Below are positions 1 through 9,054 of a stretch of DNA of 64,000 nucleotides, in pieces. Within the stretch, counting starts at the first letter, position 1; each line of letters starts with the position of its first letter. Source of the DNA: Epithemia pelagica (taxonomy: Eukaryota; Bacillariophyta; Bacillariophyceae; Surirellales; Surirellaceae); contig OX337228.1 in assembly GCA_946965045.2 (NCBI GenBank), positions 248,001 through 312,000 of the forward strand, written 5' to 3'. Both the position numbers and the translations under genes were made by a program. The notes beneath the pieces are model-generated. The model saw only the letters and a program-made list of their open reading frames with translations, had not been told where the DNA came from and searched no databases.

Positions 1-1
1 G

Positions 2-247
2 CAACGGCACCAAGAAGAAGAAGCAGCAGCGTTCAATACCCAGACGACGACTTTCAAACCTCCGTCAAAACCCATCAAACGAGTTACAGTGACAGACGGC
101 CCACCCACGATTCTCAACCTGCACGAATGGTCGCCACCCCGACGACGATGGTCTTCCCGCAAACAACATCCACCACCACCACAATCCTCCACCAAACGTG
201 GTGGTGGTGTCCACAAATCCAAGCTTGCCCGACGGACTTCCTATTAG
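2..247 (+). CDS. C-terminal end of an unknown gene (5' part outside window)
   Basis: The frame beginning at base 2 is open from the left edge to a TAG at 245-247, about 81 codons. The translation is rich in Lys, Arg, Gln and Pro, with a basic-proline tail around the residues TILNLHEW. Its composition looks more like coding sequence than the other two frames, which read runs of Thr, Trp and His. No domain is recognisable. It is inferred to be the last exon of a gene that starts to the left; chance openness of a repetitive sequence is the alternative. Confidence 0.4.
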   Translation, partial: QRHQEEEAAAFNTQTTTFKPPSKPIKRVTVTDGPPTILNLHEWSPPRRRWSSRKQHPPPPQSSTKRGGGVHKSKLARRTSY

Positions 248-769
248 TCATGGACACAACAAGACGAGCCATTCCCCATCCACACACAAACTGCTGCGAA
301 ACGAAGAAACACCATAGCTACCTCAAGAAAAGGTCGATTCATACGATATCTGCTGTAGACTGAGAGTGATCCTAGACTGAGAATTTTTCTTGTTCCCGGT
401 GGTCCTCCTCCAACCTTGAAGATCGACCAGCTACTATTATAGCGTAATCCTATTGCCCCTACGTAATATATCTACGATCTAGCTAGAATGGGAGACAACG
501 ATGGGGCCGCGTCCGTTTCGTCCTATGGAGACATATCGGTATTCGGTATTGCTTGTGGTTGATTGTGCAGAGGTGGTTATTTTATTTTTTGAGATCTCTC
601 CAGTCTCCAGAAAAGTGAGCGAGGCTTGCTTTTGGTTTGGATCCTCTGGCGAAATGTGACATGTCCTTGGGCCCGATGTCCCTGTTCGTGTTTATCCCTT
701 GATAGGCCCTTCGGGTTTAATTAGGGCGAAGATTTTTTGGTCAGATTTTTCTATGGGTCAAATGTCAAC
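248..769. other. gene-poor stretch
   Basis: No convincing coding sequence. This is probably the 3' flank of the partial gene to the left, leading into the decayed nuclease relic that starts near 770. No repeat or RNA gene was seen. Confidence 0.4.
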
Positions 770-1222
770 TGGTGTGGGTCCCAAATCCCAAATAGCAGAC
801 TTTTTGGTTGGAGCTGTACATGGATCATTAGACGATGCTGGATGCCTGTGCTTCTGATTGCCAACCAGATCTGACCGCTCGTGTCCTCCGATGGAAAGCC
901 CTTATCGTAGCGGTTTTTCCATCTTGCACATTTGGACTCTTCACTAAAATGGCATAAAGGATCTTTCCCCCTAAAGTCGAAGCACAAAATGACAAATCAA
1001 AACGATGGAAATCTTCGTGTTTACACGAGCGTCACGCAGGTTTGAACGGTTGAGAGCATCTTTCATCCTACAAACGCAAAAACGTCGAACGCCGAATTCA
1101 TTCGTTGGAGTAATCGAAACGACCTCCTTGTGGATATATCTTGTTCGGCTCCCAAAAGACACTTGGAGGAATCGACTCGGACGGGAATGCCAACGTCCAT
1201 TGGATGGAACATAGAGCATCAT
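770..1222 (-). pseudogene. relic of the nuclease-kinase gene (nuclease part only)
   Basis: Two overlapping minus-strand frames (about 1222-971 and 987-770) give a decayed match to the PD-(D/E)XK region of the nuclease-kinase genes at 5037-7058, 25729-27749 and 32465-34486. Recognisable blocks are NEFGVRRFC (NEFGVQRLC in the intact copies), DARVNTKISI (EARVNTEISI), TSGQIW (TAGQIW) and RSTGIQ. The catalytic EVKSP stretch is not recognisable and the reading frame changes at about 980. It is far more divergent than the three downstream copies, so the family was at this locus before the recent tandem amplification. It cannot encode a working protein. Confidence 0.7.
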
Positions 1223-1572
1223 TTCTCCTGCGCTGTGGAGTATATAGAGACTCTATAGTATAGTTGTGTGTTGTTATTCCACTTGGATGAGGGTCACAAA
1301 GCTATATAGTAGGAACCCATCCCGAAAAAATGAATCCATTTCCTGTCGTTCCTGGCAAATTCGGGTCATAGGACAAGGCGTGGATTCCATCGTCCAAACC
1401 TGGCACAAATGGATCCTTGGTACCCGGAATAATACTCCCATGGTCTTTTGTTGCGGTCCTTTTCAGACAGGCGACAAACCTATCCCTGAGTACCACAAGT
1501 GACCCCAACAACAACAACCAGAGAACGACAATGGTGCCAGTGGCTCTCCCGACAAGGAACCCTTCCACTCAC
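1223..1572. other. intergenic, nothing recognised
   Basis: Lies between the nuclease relic and the stop codon of the coiled-coil gene. No ORF with coding character. It should hold the 3' untranslated end of the coiled-coil gene, but no poly(A) signal was identified with confidence. Confidence 0.4.
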
Positions 1573-3996
1573 TCAGGAAGTGGGTGACGAGGGAGTTGGT
1601 TCGGCTGCCGTGTCACGGTCGGTATCCTGCGGATTGGGGTCTCTGCTGGGGTGTGCCGCACAGGCGGCAATCGCCGCCGCTTGCGCCGCCGCCAATTGCT
1701 CTTCCAATTCTTGGACGCGTTCGGCATAGGTTTCATTTTCGTGCGTCAATCGCGCCATGGACTTTTCATTCTTGTACACGGTTTCATTAAAGGTGCTTCG
1801 TACCTTGACCAACTCCGATTTGAGCGATTGAATTTCCTCTTGTTGTTGTTCCGTCAAACGTTCCAACTCGGCCATTTTTTTGAGATAGTGTTCGTCCGGT
1901 ACCACTGGTTCGTCCGAGGCTGGGTCCGCGTTGCTGGTTGTGGCGGCTGTCGCCGCCGCGGCGGCTGCCCCACCTCCGACAAAACTGGACAACCATCCTC
2001 CACTGGATCGTGGTCGTTCCGAGGCCAATTTGCGAGAGGAGACGGCTTGTTGCAACAATTGAGCTTGTCGATCCATCACGACACCACCACCATCGTCGCC
2101 ACCACTGCCGTCGCCCTGTTGCGTCGCCGCCACCACGGCCGCTTGAGCTTCTTCGGCATACTTGGTCTTGGCCTCCAAGAGTGCCGTCTTGTGTCGCATG
2201 GCGGCTTCCGTCATGATGCGTTCAAAATCCGCCTCGGCCTCCTCCAAGGCATCGTCGGCTTCGGCTGCCGCCTCCAAGGCTTGTTCGGCGCGCAATTCGG
2301 CCGCTTCCAAACTCTGTTCCGTCTTGGTCAAGTCCTCCTTGAGTTCTTCCGTCTCCTCTTGCAATTTGGACAATTGCAGTTCCATATCGGCACCGCGATT
2401 GACCCAATTTTCCACCTCTTCTTCCAACAAGACATTGCGGTCCTGTGATTCTTCCAATTGCGCATTCAACAAGCGCAATTCTTGTCGCAATTGATTCAAA
2501 TCATCATCGTCGTCGTCGTCGTCGTCGATCTCGTTTGTCCGAGACTGTGGTGGCGAGGGTTGCGATTGTGTGGAATCCGTCGTGTCGGGATCCGTTTCGG
2601 TGGAATCCGTCGCATGGGAGGGTTGATCGTGTTGTTGTTGTTGTTGTTGTTGTTGATGTTTCCACAATTCGTGTTGATTTTCATGCCGTGCCACATCATT
2701 TTTCAAATCTTCATTTTCCTTGAGCAAATCGGCAATGGCTTCTTCTCGTTCCTTGACCAAGGCCGAGGCTTGGTCGACCGTCTGTTGGAGTTCGGCCTGC
2801 AATCGATCCCGGTCCTGTTCCAATTGGACCAAGTGTTGGACCATTTCGACCGATTCGGCCGACGCCGAAATCAAGCGCTTGTTTTCGACCGAGGTTTCCC
2901 GAATTTCGAGCCGCAATTCTTGAATTTCCGTTTGCAATTGTTGAATCGTGGCCTCCTTTTCCTGCAAACTGTGTTGCAACGTCTGGACTTGCTCTTGGTG
3001 TTGTTGCAATTCCTCTTGCAAGGATTCCACTGGAGATTTGCCCTTGCTGTTCTTTTCCGTTCGTGATGTGGACGACGACGACGACGACAATTGTGCCTTG
3101 AGTCGCGAGAGTTCGGCTTGTTGGGCATCAATTTCCTGGGCCATGGCATCAATTTCCTGTCGTTTGGCTTCCAAATCTTTGCGCAATTGTCGTCGATCTT
3201 TTTGCACTCGTTTGAATTCTTCCTTGTACAAGGCATTTTTGACTTGCAATTGTTCAATTTTTTCCAACTTTGTTTTTTTGCTCCGCTTGCCCTGACTGGG
3301 ATCCTGGGAGGCCGTGTCGGGATTGCTGTTGTTGTGGGAAGCGTCGGGAGGAGTGGCATCGGCCGCCACCACTTCAGTCAAGGAGGAGACAATGGATGGT
3401 TCCGCGTTGGAGGCGACCGACAATTTGCCCAATCCACTCAGCGAGGTGGGTGGTTTGTCCTTTGGTTTCAAGAGATTGCGACTGCTACTGCCGGTACTGA
3501 GATTGTCCTTAGTGTCTTTCAAGTGGCGTAAGTGTCGTTGGGACAATTGTTTCATGGATCCCGCTTCCCGGCGAGACGGTCGACTCCGACTCCGGCGATT
3601 GGACGACGAAGAAGATGGTTTGGGCGAATGATTGGAGGAGGACGAGGATACTACTTTGGTGCTGCTGCCTTTGCCCGTTTTGGTGGATCGCGATCGAGAT
3701 CGCGTGGCTCGACTGGTCGTGGTGGTTTTGGATTTGGATCGAGACGATCGCGTACTGCCATTGTTGGTGGTGGTATTGTTCAGTTTGCTCGCCGAGTCCT
3801 GGTCCGGTTCTTCCTTTGCTTTTGTATTACTTGTCGTCGTGGTTGTCGTTTGGTCTTTTTCTCCAATGGCCAGTTGTTCGTACAAGTCATCAAAATCGGC
3901 ATCGTCGTACAAGGCATTGCTCCGATACAAGGCCGACACTGGACCGTCACCATCACCGACACCATTGGTTGCCGTTGTCGGTTCGTTGGTTGTCAT
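1573..3996 (-). CDS. large Ser/Thr-rich coiled-coil protein
   Basis: A single long open frame of about 807 residues from the Met at 3996 (residues MTTNEPTT). That start is preferred over an upstream Met at 4029 because the duplicated fragments at 24617 and 31353 keep MTTNE but not the upstream residues. The N-terminal third is low-complexity Ser/Thr/Lys/Arg. From about residue 240 the protein becomes a long heptad-rich Gln/Glu/Leu coiled coil, broken by a poly-Gln and an acidic poly-Asp segment, and it ends in another short coil. No catalytic domain is visible; a structural or scaffold role is inferred only. The segment upstream of about 3497 (N-terminus and promoter) was copied into the tandem units, so this is the parent of the truncated fragments at 17981-24617 and 30933-31353. 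Confidence 0.8.
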   Translation of the reverse strand: MTTNEPTTATNGVGDGDGPVSALYRSNALYDDADFDDLYEQLAIGEKDQTTTTTTSNTKAKEEPDQDSASKLNNTTTNNGSTRSSRSKSKTTTTSRATRSRSRSTKTGKGSSTKVVSSSSSNHSPKPSSSSSNRRSRSRPSRREAGSMKQLSQRHLRHLKDTKDNLSTGSSSRNLLKPKDKPPTSLSGLGKLSVASNAEPSIVSSLTEVVAADATPPDASHNNSNPDTASQDPSQGKRSKKTKLEKIEQLQVKNALYKEEFKRVQKDRRQLRKDLEAKRQEIDAMAQEIDAQQAELSRLKAQLSSSSSSTSRTEKNSKGKSPVESLQEELQQHQEQVQTLQHSLQEKEATIQQLQTEIQELRLEIRETSVENKRLISASAESVEMVQHLVQLEQDRDRLQAELQQTVDQASALVKEREEAIADLLKENEDLKNDVARHENQHELWKHQQQQQQQQHDQPSHATDSTETDPDTTDSTQSQPSPPQSRTNEIDDDDDDDDDLNQLRQELRLLNAQLEESQDRNVLLEEEVENWVNRGADMELQLSKLQEETEELKEDLTKTEQSLEAAELRAEQALEAAAEADDALEEAEADFERIMTEAAMRHKTALLEAKTKYAEEAQAAVVAATQQGDGSGGDDGGGVVMDRQAQLLQQAVSSRKLASERPRSSGGWLSSFVGGGAAAAAATAATTSNADPASDEPVVPDEHYLKKMAELERLTEQQQEEIQSLKSELVKVRSTFNETVYKNEKSMARLTHENETYAERVQELEEQLAAAQAAAIAACAAHPSRDPNPQDTDRDTAAEPTPSSPTS

Positions 3997-4692
3997 TCTG
4001 CTCGAAAATGATGATACCTGGAGTGGCAAGTCACAAACGTGGAGGCTGGAACAGCAAGGTCAATCCCTCCGAGAAACAAAAAGAAGACACCCAGCGAGAC
4101 AGCAACTGCCAACAACCAATGATGACCCAAACAAACTCGAACTACACAAAGAGAGAGAGATGGTGTATTACAGGTAGCAGAACAACACCACAACGAGACT
4201 CTCTCGTCTTGCTCAATCTCTCATGGGGCAAATAAAAAATGGGGTTCGTGGGATGTTTCACGGGACGCGATGAATGAGGTATCGTGATGGAACCGGAGCA
4301 AAGTCTTTGGGGGCCATTTTGTTTATTTCGGGGTAGGGGAACTTTCTGTTGTGACGTGTCTTCGATTGGACACTACGAGTACAGTCAGTACAAAGTCACA
4401 ACCGGCAACTCCTCTTCCGAATAGGGATACAGAGGGGTATTACCCCCATTAAATGGGGGAGAGGAAACGTGACCGTCCGTCGAGCCAGCCAATCGTCCGT
4501 GGGCGCGCACAACGGACCGTTGGCTGGTCTGACCGCTCTTCTACATCCATCCACAGGGTATATATGCAAAGGTGTATCCCTCTAAAAAAAATTCAATTTC
4601 GCTGCGCCAATTGCAACCATGCCACCGACCGACCATCAAGACAGATGCAAAATATTAGAGGTAGGACACAAACAGAACAAAACAAAAGGAAA
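3997..4692. promoter_or_regulatory. 5' flank of the coiled-coil gene and leader of the Gag-domain ORF, unit A
   Basis: Upstream DNA shared by the minus-strand coiled-coil gene and the plus-strand Gag-domain ORF. It contains the block GGGGTATTACCCCC near 4435-4450, an inverted GGGGTA/TACCCC arm followed by ATTAAATGGGGGAGAGG, which recurs at about 24987, 31724 and 38297. Compared with units B and C, about 150 bp is missing just before the Gag ORF, removing the part of the leader that resembles the NTPase leader. No specific promoter element is certain. Confidence 0.4.
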
Positions 4693-4905
4693 ATGGCTGC
4701 TGACCTTAGTGCCTACCTACAAGACACCCTCTTGATCAAAGAACATGTGGTCAGGTCGGCCCTCAACTCACAGGGCCTGGAGTCATTTGCTGACTTGGAA
4801 GCGATCTCAGAGAACGACAGCGTTGTGCGTCTTCCCCTCAAAAAGGAATACTTGAGCCTCCTCAAGTTGATCCTATCGATATTACCAACTATTGTATATC
4901 CGTAA
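4693..4905 (+). pseudogene. truncated Gag-domain ORF, unit A
   Basis: Starts with MAADLSAYLQDTLLIKEH and encodes 70 residues. The first 47 or so match the start of the Gag-type domain that is complete in copy D (47503 onward). After AISEND the similarity stops and a different tail, ending in LPTIVYP, runs to a TAA. The same truncated ORF with the same tail occurs in units B and C, so the truncation predates the amplification. The complete domain in D resembles the N-terminal Gag region of diatom retroelements (family knowledge). Whether the short peptide is made is unknown; it may be a relic or a small uORF-like gene. Confidence 0.5.
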
Positions 4906-5036
4906 TAAGACAAAGAGAATGCTCAGCTTTACTCTCCTTCGTAATCTAGTGTGTTCCAGCGCAACACAAGTGGTCTTCTCACGGGCCGAAACGAGACGTT
5001 GGTAAATGTTGTCCAATAATCGGAATCACACAGAAT

Positions 5037-7058
5037 TCAAGAGTGAGAAATATTCTTTGGCATCAAAATGGCCATTTGCTTGTCGACAATGGCTTGCAAC
5101 TTCTTATGCGTGGTTTCCTCTCGATGCTCTTCGAGTGATCCCAAGCCACTCAGAAATAATTCGCCTTTGGAATCTACGAGCACGTGTCGCCAGCGAATGT
5201 CGTCATTTTTATACCGATAGCCTTGTTTGGCAAATCGATACAATTCTTGTTTCACCTTTGTTTTGAATGAATCGCGACGCTTGACCTGCTTTCCATAGGG
5301 CATCACCAAACAAGGGCGTCCGCCCAGATCCACCGCATTGACATCAGGAAATCGATCCTTGTAGAGCTCTCCCCAACGGACAGCCTCCCCGTCTACCATT
5401 TCTCGAAGTTTCTCAACCGTCCTGTTTTCCTCCTCTTCCCTTGCCGGTTCGGTGGATTTTTGGGAAGGCTCAACATGAAAACACTTCAATGCGCAAACCC
5501 GGCAACTGGAATTGCAGGCAAGAATCACCGATGCATGGCTTCCAACTCCCAGTTCACCCAAGAGGTAGAATATCTGCGACGAAGGAGGCGGAAATTGCAT
5601 GCAATCGGCAGAGAACGGTTTCGTCGTATTCTTAATGCAGGAAGGTGTCTGGACCCAATCGTAGAAGTTCTTGCCAACCTTACAAACAACCCTTTTTCCG
5701 AGATACTCACCATGGTCAATGTCTGGGATATCGGTAGCAACGTTGGACTGAACTTTTTGGAAAGCCATTTCAATGGCTTGAAGAAGAAAAGGAAAGACAT
5801 ATCCATTCTCAAATACTTGTGAGTAATAAACAACTGGGTCCACCTGTTTTTCTTTGTAAGCCTCCTTCTTAGTGTCATCGGCGTCTTTCAAGAACTTCGA
5901 GGCAGAAAAGGTCTCGCGAATTGGGCTAAAGGTCTGGTCTTTGCAATTTTCAGGAACTTTCTGCATTCTGGGAGGCGGCTTTTTGTTCGTAGAAAGTGTT
6001 GTCTTTACTTTTTCCAGAATCTCCTTATGCGCACTGTCATTGTCAAAACTCTCCAATGAAGCAAGAACCATCTTGTTGTACGTCATGACTGCCCCAAGGG
6101 GTTGCTGGATGCCTGTGCTTCTCATTGCCAGCAAGAACGACCAGATCTGACCGGCCGTGTTCTCGGATGTAAAGACCTTATCGTTGTGGTTTCCATCTCG
6201 CGCATCCGGACTCTTCACTTCAACGGCAAATAGTATCTTTCCCTTGATTCGGAGCACAACAACAATGTCCGGTTTCATCAAAAAAATTGAAATCTCCGTG
6301 TTCACACGAGCCTCAGCCAGGTTTAAACAGCCGAGAGCATCTTCAACCATGCTCACACACAACCGTTGAACCCCGAATTCGTTGGAGTAATCGAAATTAT
6401 CTCCTTGTCGATATCGAGATCTTGAGGCTCCCAAGACACTTGGAATCAGTTTATTGTCGGCATTGTCGGTACAGACGGGAATGCGAACGTGAGATGGATG
6501 CACATAGTGTCCATTATGGACCAAAATCTTGGCCTTTGGTATTTTTAGATACCCATCGACACTTCGTCGGTTTTTCTTGTCATAATAATTTATTTTTCGG
6601 GAGTTTCCCGAGACACTGGGTGTCACGTTATTGTTCAAGGTCAGACCAGGAAGCCTAAAGTTTTTCTTCGTATCAAGGTACGTTTGCTCGATGGACGTTT
6701 GACGAAGGTCTTCGGTTGCTGCCACTTCCTTATCTTTTTCTGCAATTGCCACTTCCAGATGCAAGTTTCTTTGCATTATTTCATCGTTTCTTTGCATTAT
6801 TTCATCGTTTCTTTGCATTATTTCATCGTTTCTTTGAATTATTTGATCCATTTTTATTGTCTCGCGCAATGTATGTATCTTCCAACGTAGATTTTCTACT
6901 TCGTCAAGGACGCCACAAATCTCACTAGTGAGCAACCCCCGTGTCTCTGCCTCGCTCCAAAGCTCTTGATACAGTTTCCGTTTCTTTGCCATCTCCTCCG
7001 CCTCGCCGTCGCTTGGGTAGTCTTTTTGCACGCGCTTTGCCCCATTTGTTTCGCTCAT
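5037..7058 (-). CDS. PD-(D/E)XK nuclease plus kinase-like protein, unit A copy
   Basis: Open frame of 673 residues from MSETNG at 7058. The frame extends upstream to 7250, but that part translates a CA-repeat leader (Cys/Val runs) and is not believed. Order: an acidic/charged N-terminus; a coiled coil with four heptads of the type NDEIMQR (residues about 73-98); a PD-(D/E)XK nuclease fold with Asp264 (KPDIVVVLR), Glu280 and Lys282 (FAVEVKSPD) and Gln304 (GQIW); a linker; a kinase-like domain with glycine loop GELGVGSHASV (about 502-512), Lys525 (ALKCF) and a catalytic-loop-like DDIRWRH (Asp620). The DxG motif reads SGLGS: its Asp is Gly here but Asp in copies B and C. The architecture matches Crinkler/RHS-type effectors. 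DNA cleavage is inferred, and kinase activity is doubtful in this copy. It is divergent from the NTPase gene across about 1.5 kb. Confidence 0.8.
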   Translation of the reverse strand: MSETNGAKRVQKDYPSDGEAEEMAKKRKLYQELWSEAETRGLLTSEICGVLDEVENLRWKIHTLRETIKMDQIIQRNDEIMQRNDEIMQRNDEIMQRNLHLEVAIAEKDKEVAATEDLRQTSIEQTYLDTKKNFRLPGLTLNNNVTPSVSGNSRKINYYDKKNRRSVDGYLKIPKAKILVHNGHYVHPSHVRIPVCTDNADNKLIPSVLGASRSRYRQGDNFDYSNEFGVQRLCVSMVEDALGCLNLAEARVNTEISIFLMKPDIVVVLRIKGKILFAVEVKSPDARDGNHNDKVFTSENTAGQIWSFLLAMRSTGIQQPLGAVMTYNKMVLASLESFDNDSAHKEILEKVKTTLSTNKKPPPRMQKVPENCKDQTFSPIRETFSASKFLKDADDTKKEAYKEKQVDPVVYYSQVFENGYVFPFLLQAIEMAFQKVQSNVATDIPDIDHGEYLGKRVVCKVGKNFYDWVQTPSCIKNTTKPFSADCMQFPPPSSQIFYLLGELGVGSHASVILACNSSCRVCALKCFHVEPSQKSTEPAREEEENRTVEKLREMVDGEAVRWGELYKDRFPDVNAVDLGGRPCLVMPYGKQVKRRDSFKTKVKQELYRFAKQGYRYKNDDIRWRHVLVDSKGELFLSGLGSLEEHREETTHKKLQAIVDKQMAILMPKNISHS
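6765..6848 (-). repeat. 21-bp tandem repeat coding coiled-coil heptads, unit A
   Basis: Four units of 21 bp (core TTTCTTTGCATTATTTCATCG on the plus strand, given from its second base), starting at 6765, 6786, 6807 and 6828, the last one diverged. Each unit codes one heptad of the nuclease-kinase coiled coil, so gain or loss of units keeps the frame. The same array is in units B (about 27456-27539) and C (about 34193-34276), with different substitutions in the outer units. Confidence 0.85.
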
Positions 7059-8424
7059 AATGGTAGTTGTTCTTGTGCGAGTCGGATCGCAAGGCTCAAC
7101 CTCCAACGTTTGCTGCTGCGGAGAAGAAGGTTGATGATGTGATAATTCTCTTCTGTACAAACACACGCACACACACACCACACACACATTTAGTGGGGTG
7201 GAGGCATCAGGCCAATGCTTACAAGCTGCCAATCCAATCTGGAGCGCCAATTGGCTAGAAAGGGGATGAGCTGCCGCGCCTACCCGCTAGCTACAATAGG
7301 GTACGGTCGACCGACTGCCCTGGCTCGGAATAGAAGTTACTCCGTATAACCTTACCAATCCAAAACAAGAACCCGCGCTGCCCCCCGCCAAGACCCCCAC
7401 CACTCCCCCCAAATGTACTTCGTACTAAATCTGTTTGAAAGAGAGACATGCCGTTTACTCTCATTAGAGTTAGGGGGACCGTTGTACTCGAACGCCGGCC
7501 TGCCTAATTCGAAACTCTACAGGCATATCTCTATTGTACACTTTTTTAGACGGATTGGGGACAGCCAATCCTGGATTGGCTGAATCCGGAAAGCCAAATA
7601 CCCGGATGTGTGACGTAAAGATGACGTTCTATGATGACGCGTAACGCTCACGGATTGGATTGGCTACGTGTAAGCAATGGCCTCAGTCTCTCCGTATTGT
7701 GGATACTCCCTCCGGCTCTTTTTTATCGCACGAATTTTTTTTCTAAAAATCAGTCGCATAAACACCCGTCGTAGGACCTGGTACATTTCTACAGGAGGAT
7801 GGCCGGCTCATTCGGAGTCGAATTTTAGAGATGAACATACACTGTGACACGTGCCACAAAATCTATCCATTCCTTCAATCTTCACTCCTCAACGGTTCAG
7901 CAATCTCCCTCCACCAAAAAAAACCACGAATAGCAGCAGCAACAACAACGCAATACACAATGATCTATCCTATGGGTACAATCATTGGCCGTAGCCCCTG
8001 GTTGCCTCCTTGCTCAATTGGAGGTCAACCAGGTATTCTGTAGGACTAATAGGATTAGTTTCTACTCTTGCAGATTGCTGCTTGTAGGGCTGGAGAGAGC
8101 GTCTGTGACTTGCAGCACATGGGGAAGCTCCCCCCTTCTCTCCATGCCCTGTTTGTTCATATGTGGAATCTTGTAGTCATTCCCTCCTTCCTGTTCAATT
8201 ATTTGATTGAAACAGGACTGGAGGGTTAGCCATGTGTGGTTCAGTTTCTGTCTATGGTATGAAGCAAAGGCAGACTGCACCGACTCAATCAGTTGCCCTT
8301 CGCTTGACCCAACAATCAAACTATGAGTTTGTAGAGTGGTGAAGAAAAGAGGGGGAGGGCAGAAGTTTGGGGCAATTGGGGTGAAGAATCGATTTAGCAG
8401 CGAAACAGGCCGCCTTTTTCGCGG
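7059..8424. promoter_or_regulatory. shared divergent upstream region, unit A
   Basis: Separates the divergent nuclease-kinase and NTPase genes. Starting from the nuclease-kinase side it holds a CA-repeat leader (about 7155-7190), poly-C tracts, a cluster of ATTGG/CCAAT boxes (about 7550-7590 and 7650-7665) and three TGACG(T/C) motifs at 7611-7640. Relative to units B and C it carries an extra block of about 640 bp (about 7697-8330), flanked by sequence that is continuous in the other units. That block has only one short antisense frame and no recognisable gene. Confidence 0.6.
7611..7640. promoter_or_regulatory. triple TGACG(T/C) cluster, unit A
   Basis: TGACGT at 7611-7616, TGACGT at 7622-7627 and TGACGC at 7635-7640, all on the plus strand at 11-13 bp spacing. 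These are bZIP/CRE-type cores, and TGACGT and TGACGC are the forms described as CO2/cAMP-responsive elements in the Phaeodactylum beta-carbonic anhydrase promoter. A regulatory role here is inferred from motif clustering and position only. Confidence 0.5.
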
Positions 8425-8613
8425 CTCCAATGGCAACCATGCACCCGAAAGTCCTTTGCAGCAAACCAGTGAATGTGGAGCATTCTCCGGAAATCCCCAA
8501 AAGCGCCAAAAGCGCCAGAAGCGTGGCTTACAATTGTCTTCCACGTTGACGGGTGGGTCATCCAAGCACCCACACAAGCCTACCGTTGATCACCGACCAA
8601 GACAGGAGTCGAA
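8425..8613 (+). promoter_or_regulatory. NTPase leader with E2F-like site, unit A
   Basis: About 190 bp directly upstream of the NTPase start. It is similar to the DNA upstream of the Gag-domain ORFs in B, C and D: both share the blocks CCTTTGCAGCRAAC, GGAGCATYCTCCGG and GTGGCTTACAAT in the same order. It contains GCGCCAAA at 8503-8510, which on the other strand reads TTTGGCGC, the E2F consensus TTTSSCGC. The site is conserved in units B and C. Confidence 0.45.
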
Positions 8614-8885
8614 ATGAGTCCCAAAAAGTACGAGAATAAAGACCAGATGGTTCTTGAATCTTTGAAGCAAAATCTTGAATATTTGAAGAAAAAAGGAATG
8701 CACAATGCTGTGGCCCAAGTCATGAATACTATAGCGGCGGAATCCAAAGAATCATCTCAGAAGGTAGATGAGAAGGAATCGCATAGTCCGGGCGAAACGA
8801 ATGCCCGAGAGCGATTTCTCCAAGAAAATGACGACAAGGCTCGAGCTGAATGGGGTAAACCGGATACGAAGAACCTGCAGCGACG

Positions 8886-9054
8886 TGAAAAGGGTGCGAC
8901 CTAATGGAGACTAGCCTAGAGCTGACTCACAAGGTCCTACGTCACCTTACCCAACCAGCCTCACACTTGGACTGACGCACTACTTGCATATCTTTTAGGA
9001 ACGTACGAACTAGTTAATCTTCTATCATAATTTTCCCAATTCATCCCCTTTTCA
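8886..9054 (+). repeat. 5' LTR of copia element 1
   Basis: 169 bp, TG...CA ends, nearly identical to 15740-15908. The terminal motif TGAAAAGGGTG begins the LTR and CCCCTTTTCA ends it, forming an imperfect inverted terminal pair. Confidence 0.95.

Noticed and set aside
1651-4235. several plus-strand frames of 100-265 codons
   Set aside because: Antisense of the coiled-coil gene, with Leu/Val/Phe-rich composition from reversed Gln/Asp/Glu codons.
6765-6848. CRISPR-like array
   Set aside because: The repeats are contiguous 21-bp units without spacers and encode heptads inside a gene, in eukaryotic DNA.
7059-7250. N-terminal extension of the nuclease-kinase frame (also at 27750-27941 and 34487-34678)
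   Set aside because: It translates a CA-repeat leader into Cys/Val runs. The Met at MSETNG, common to all three copies, is a better start.
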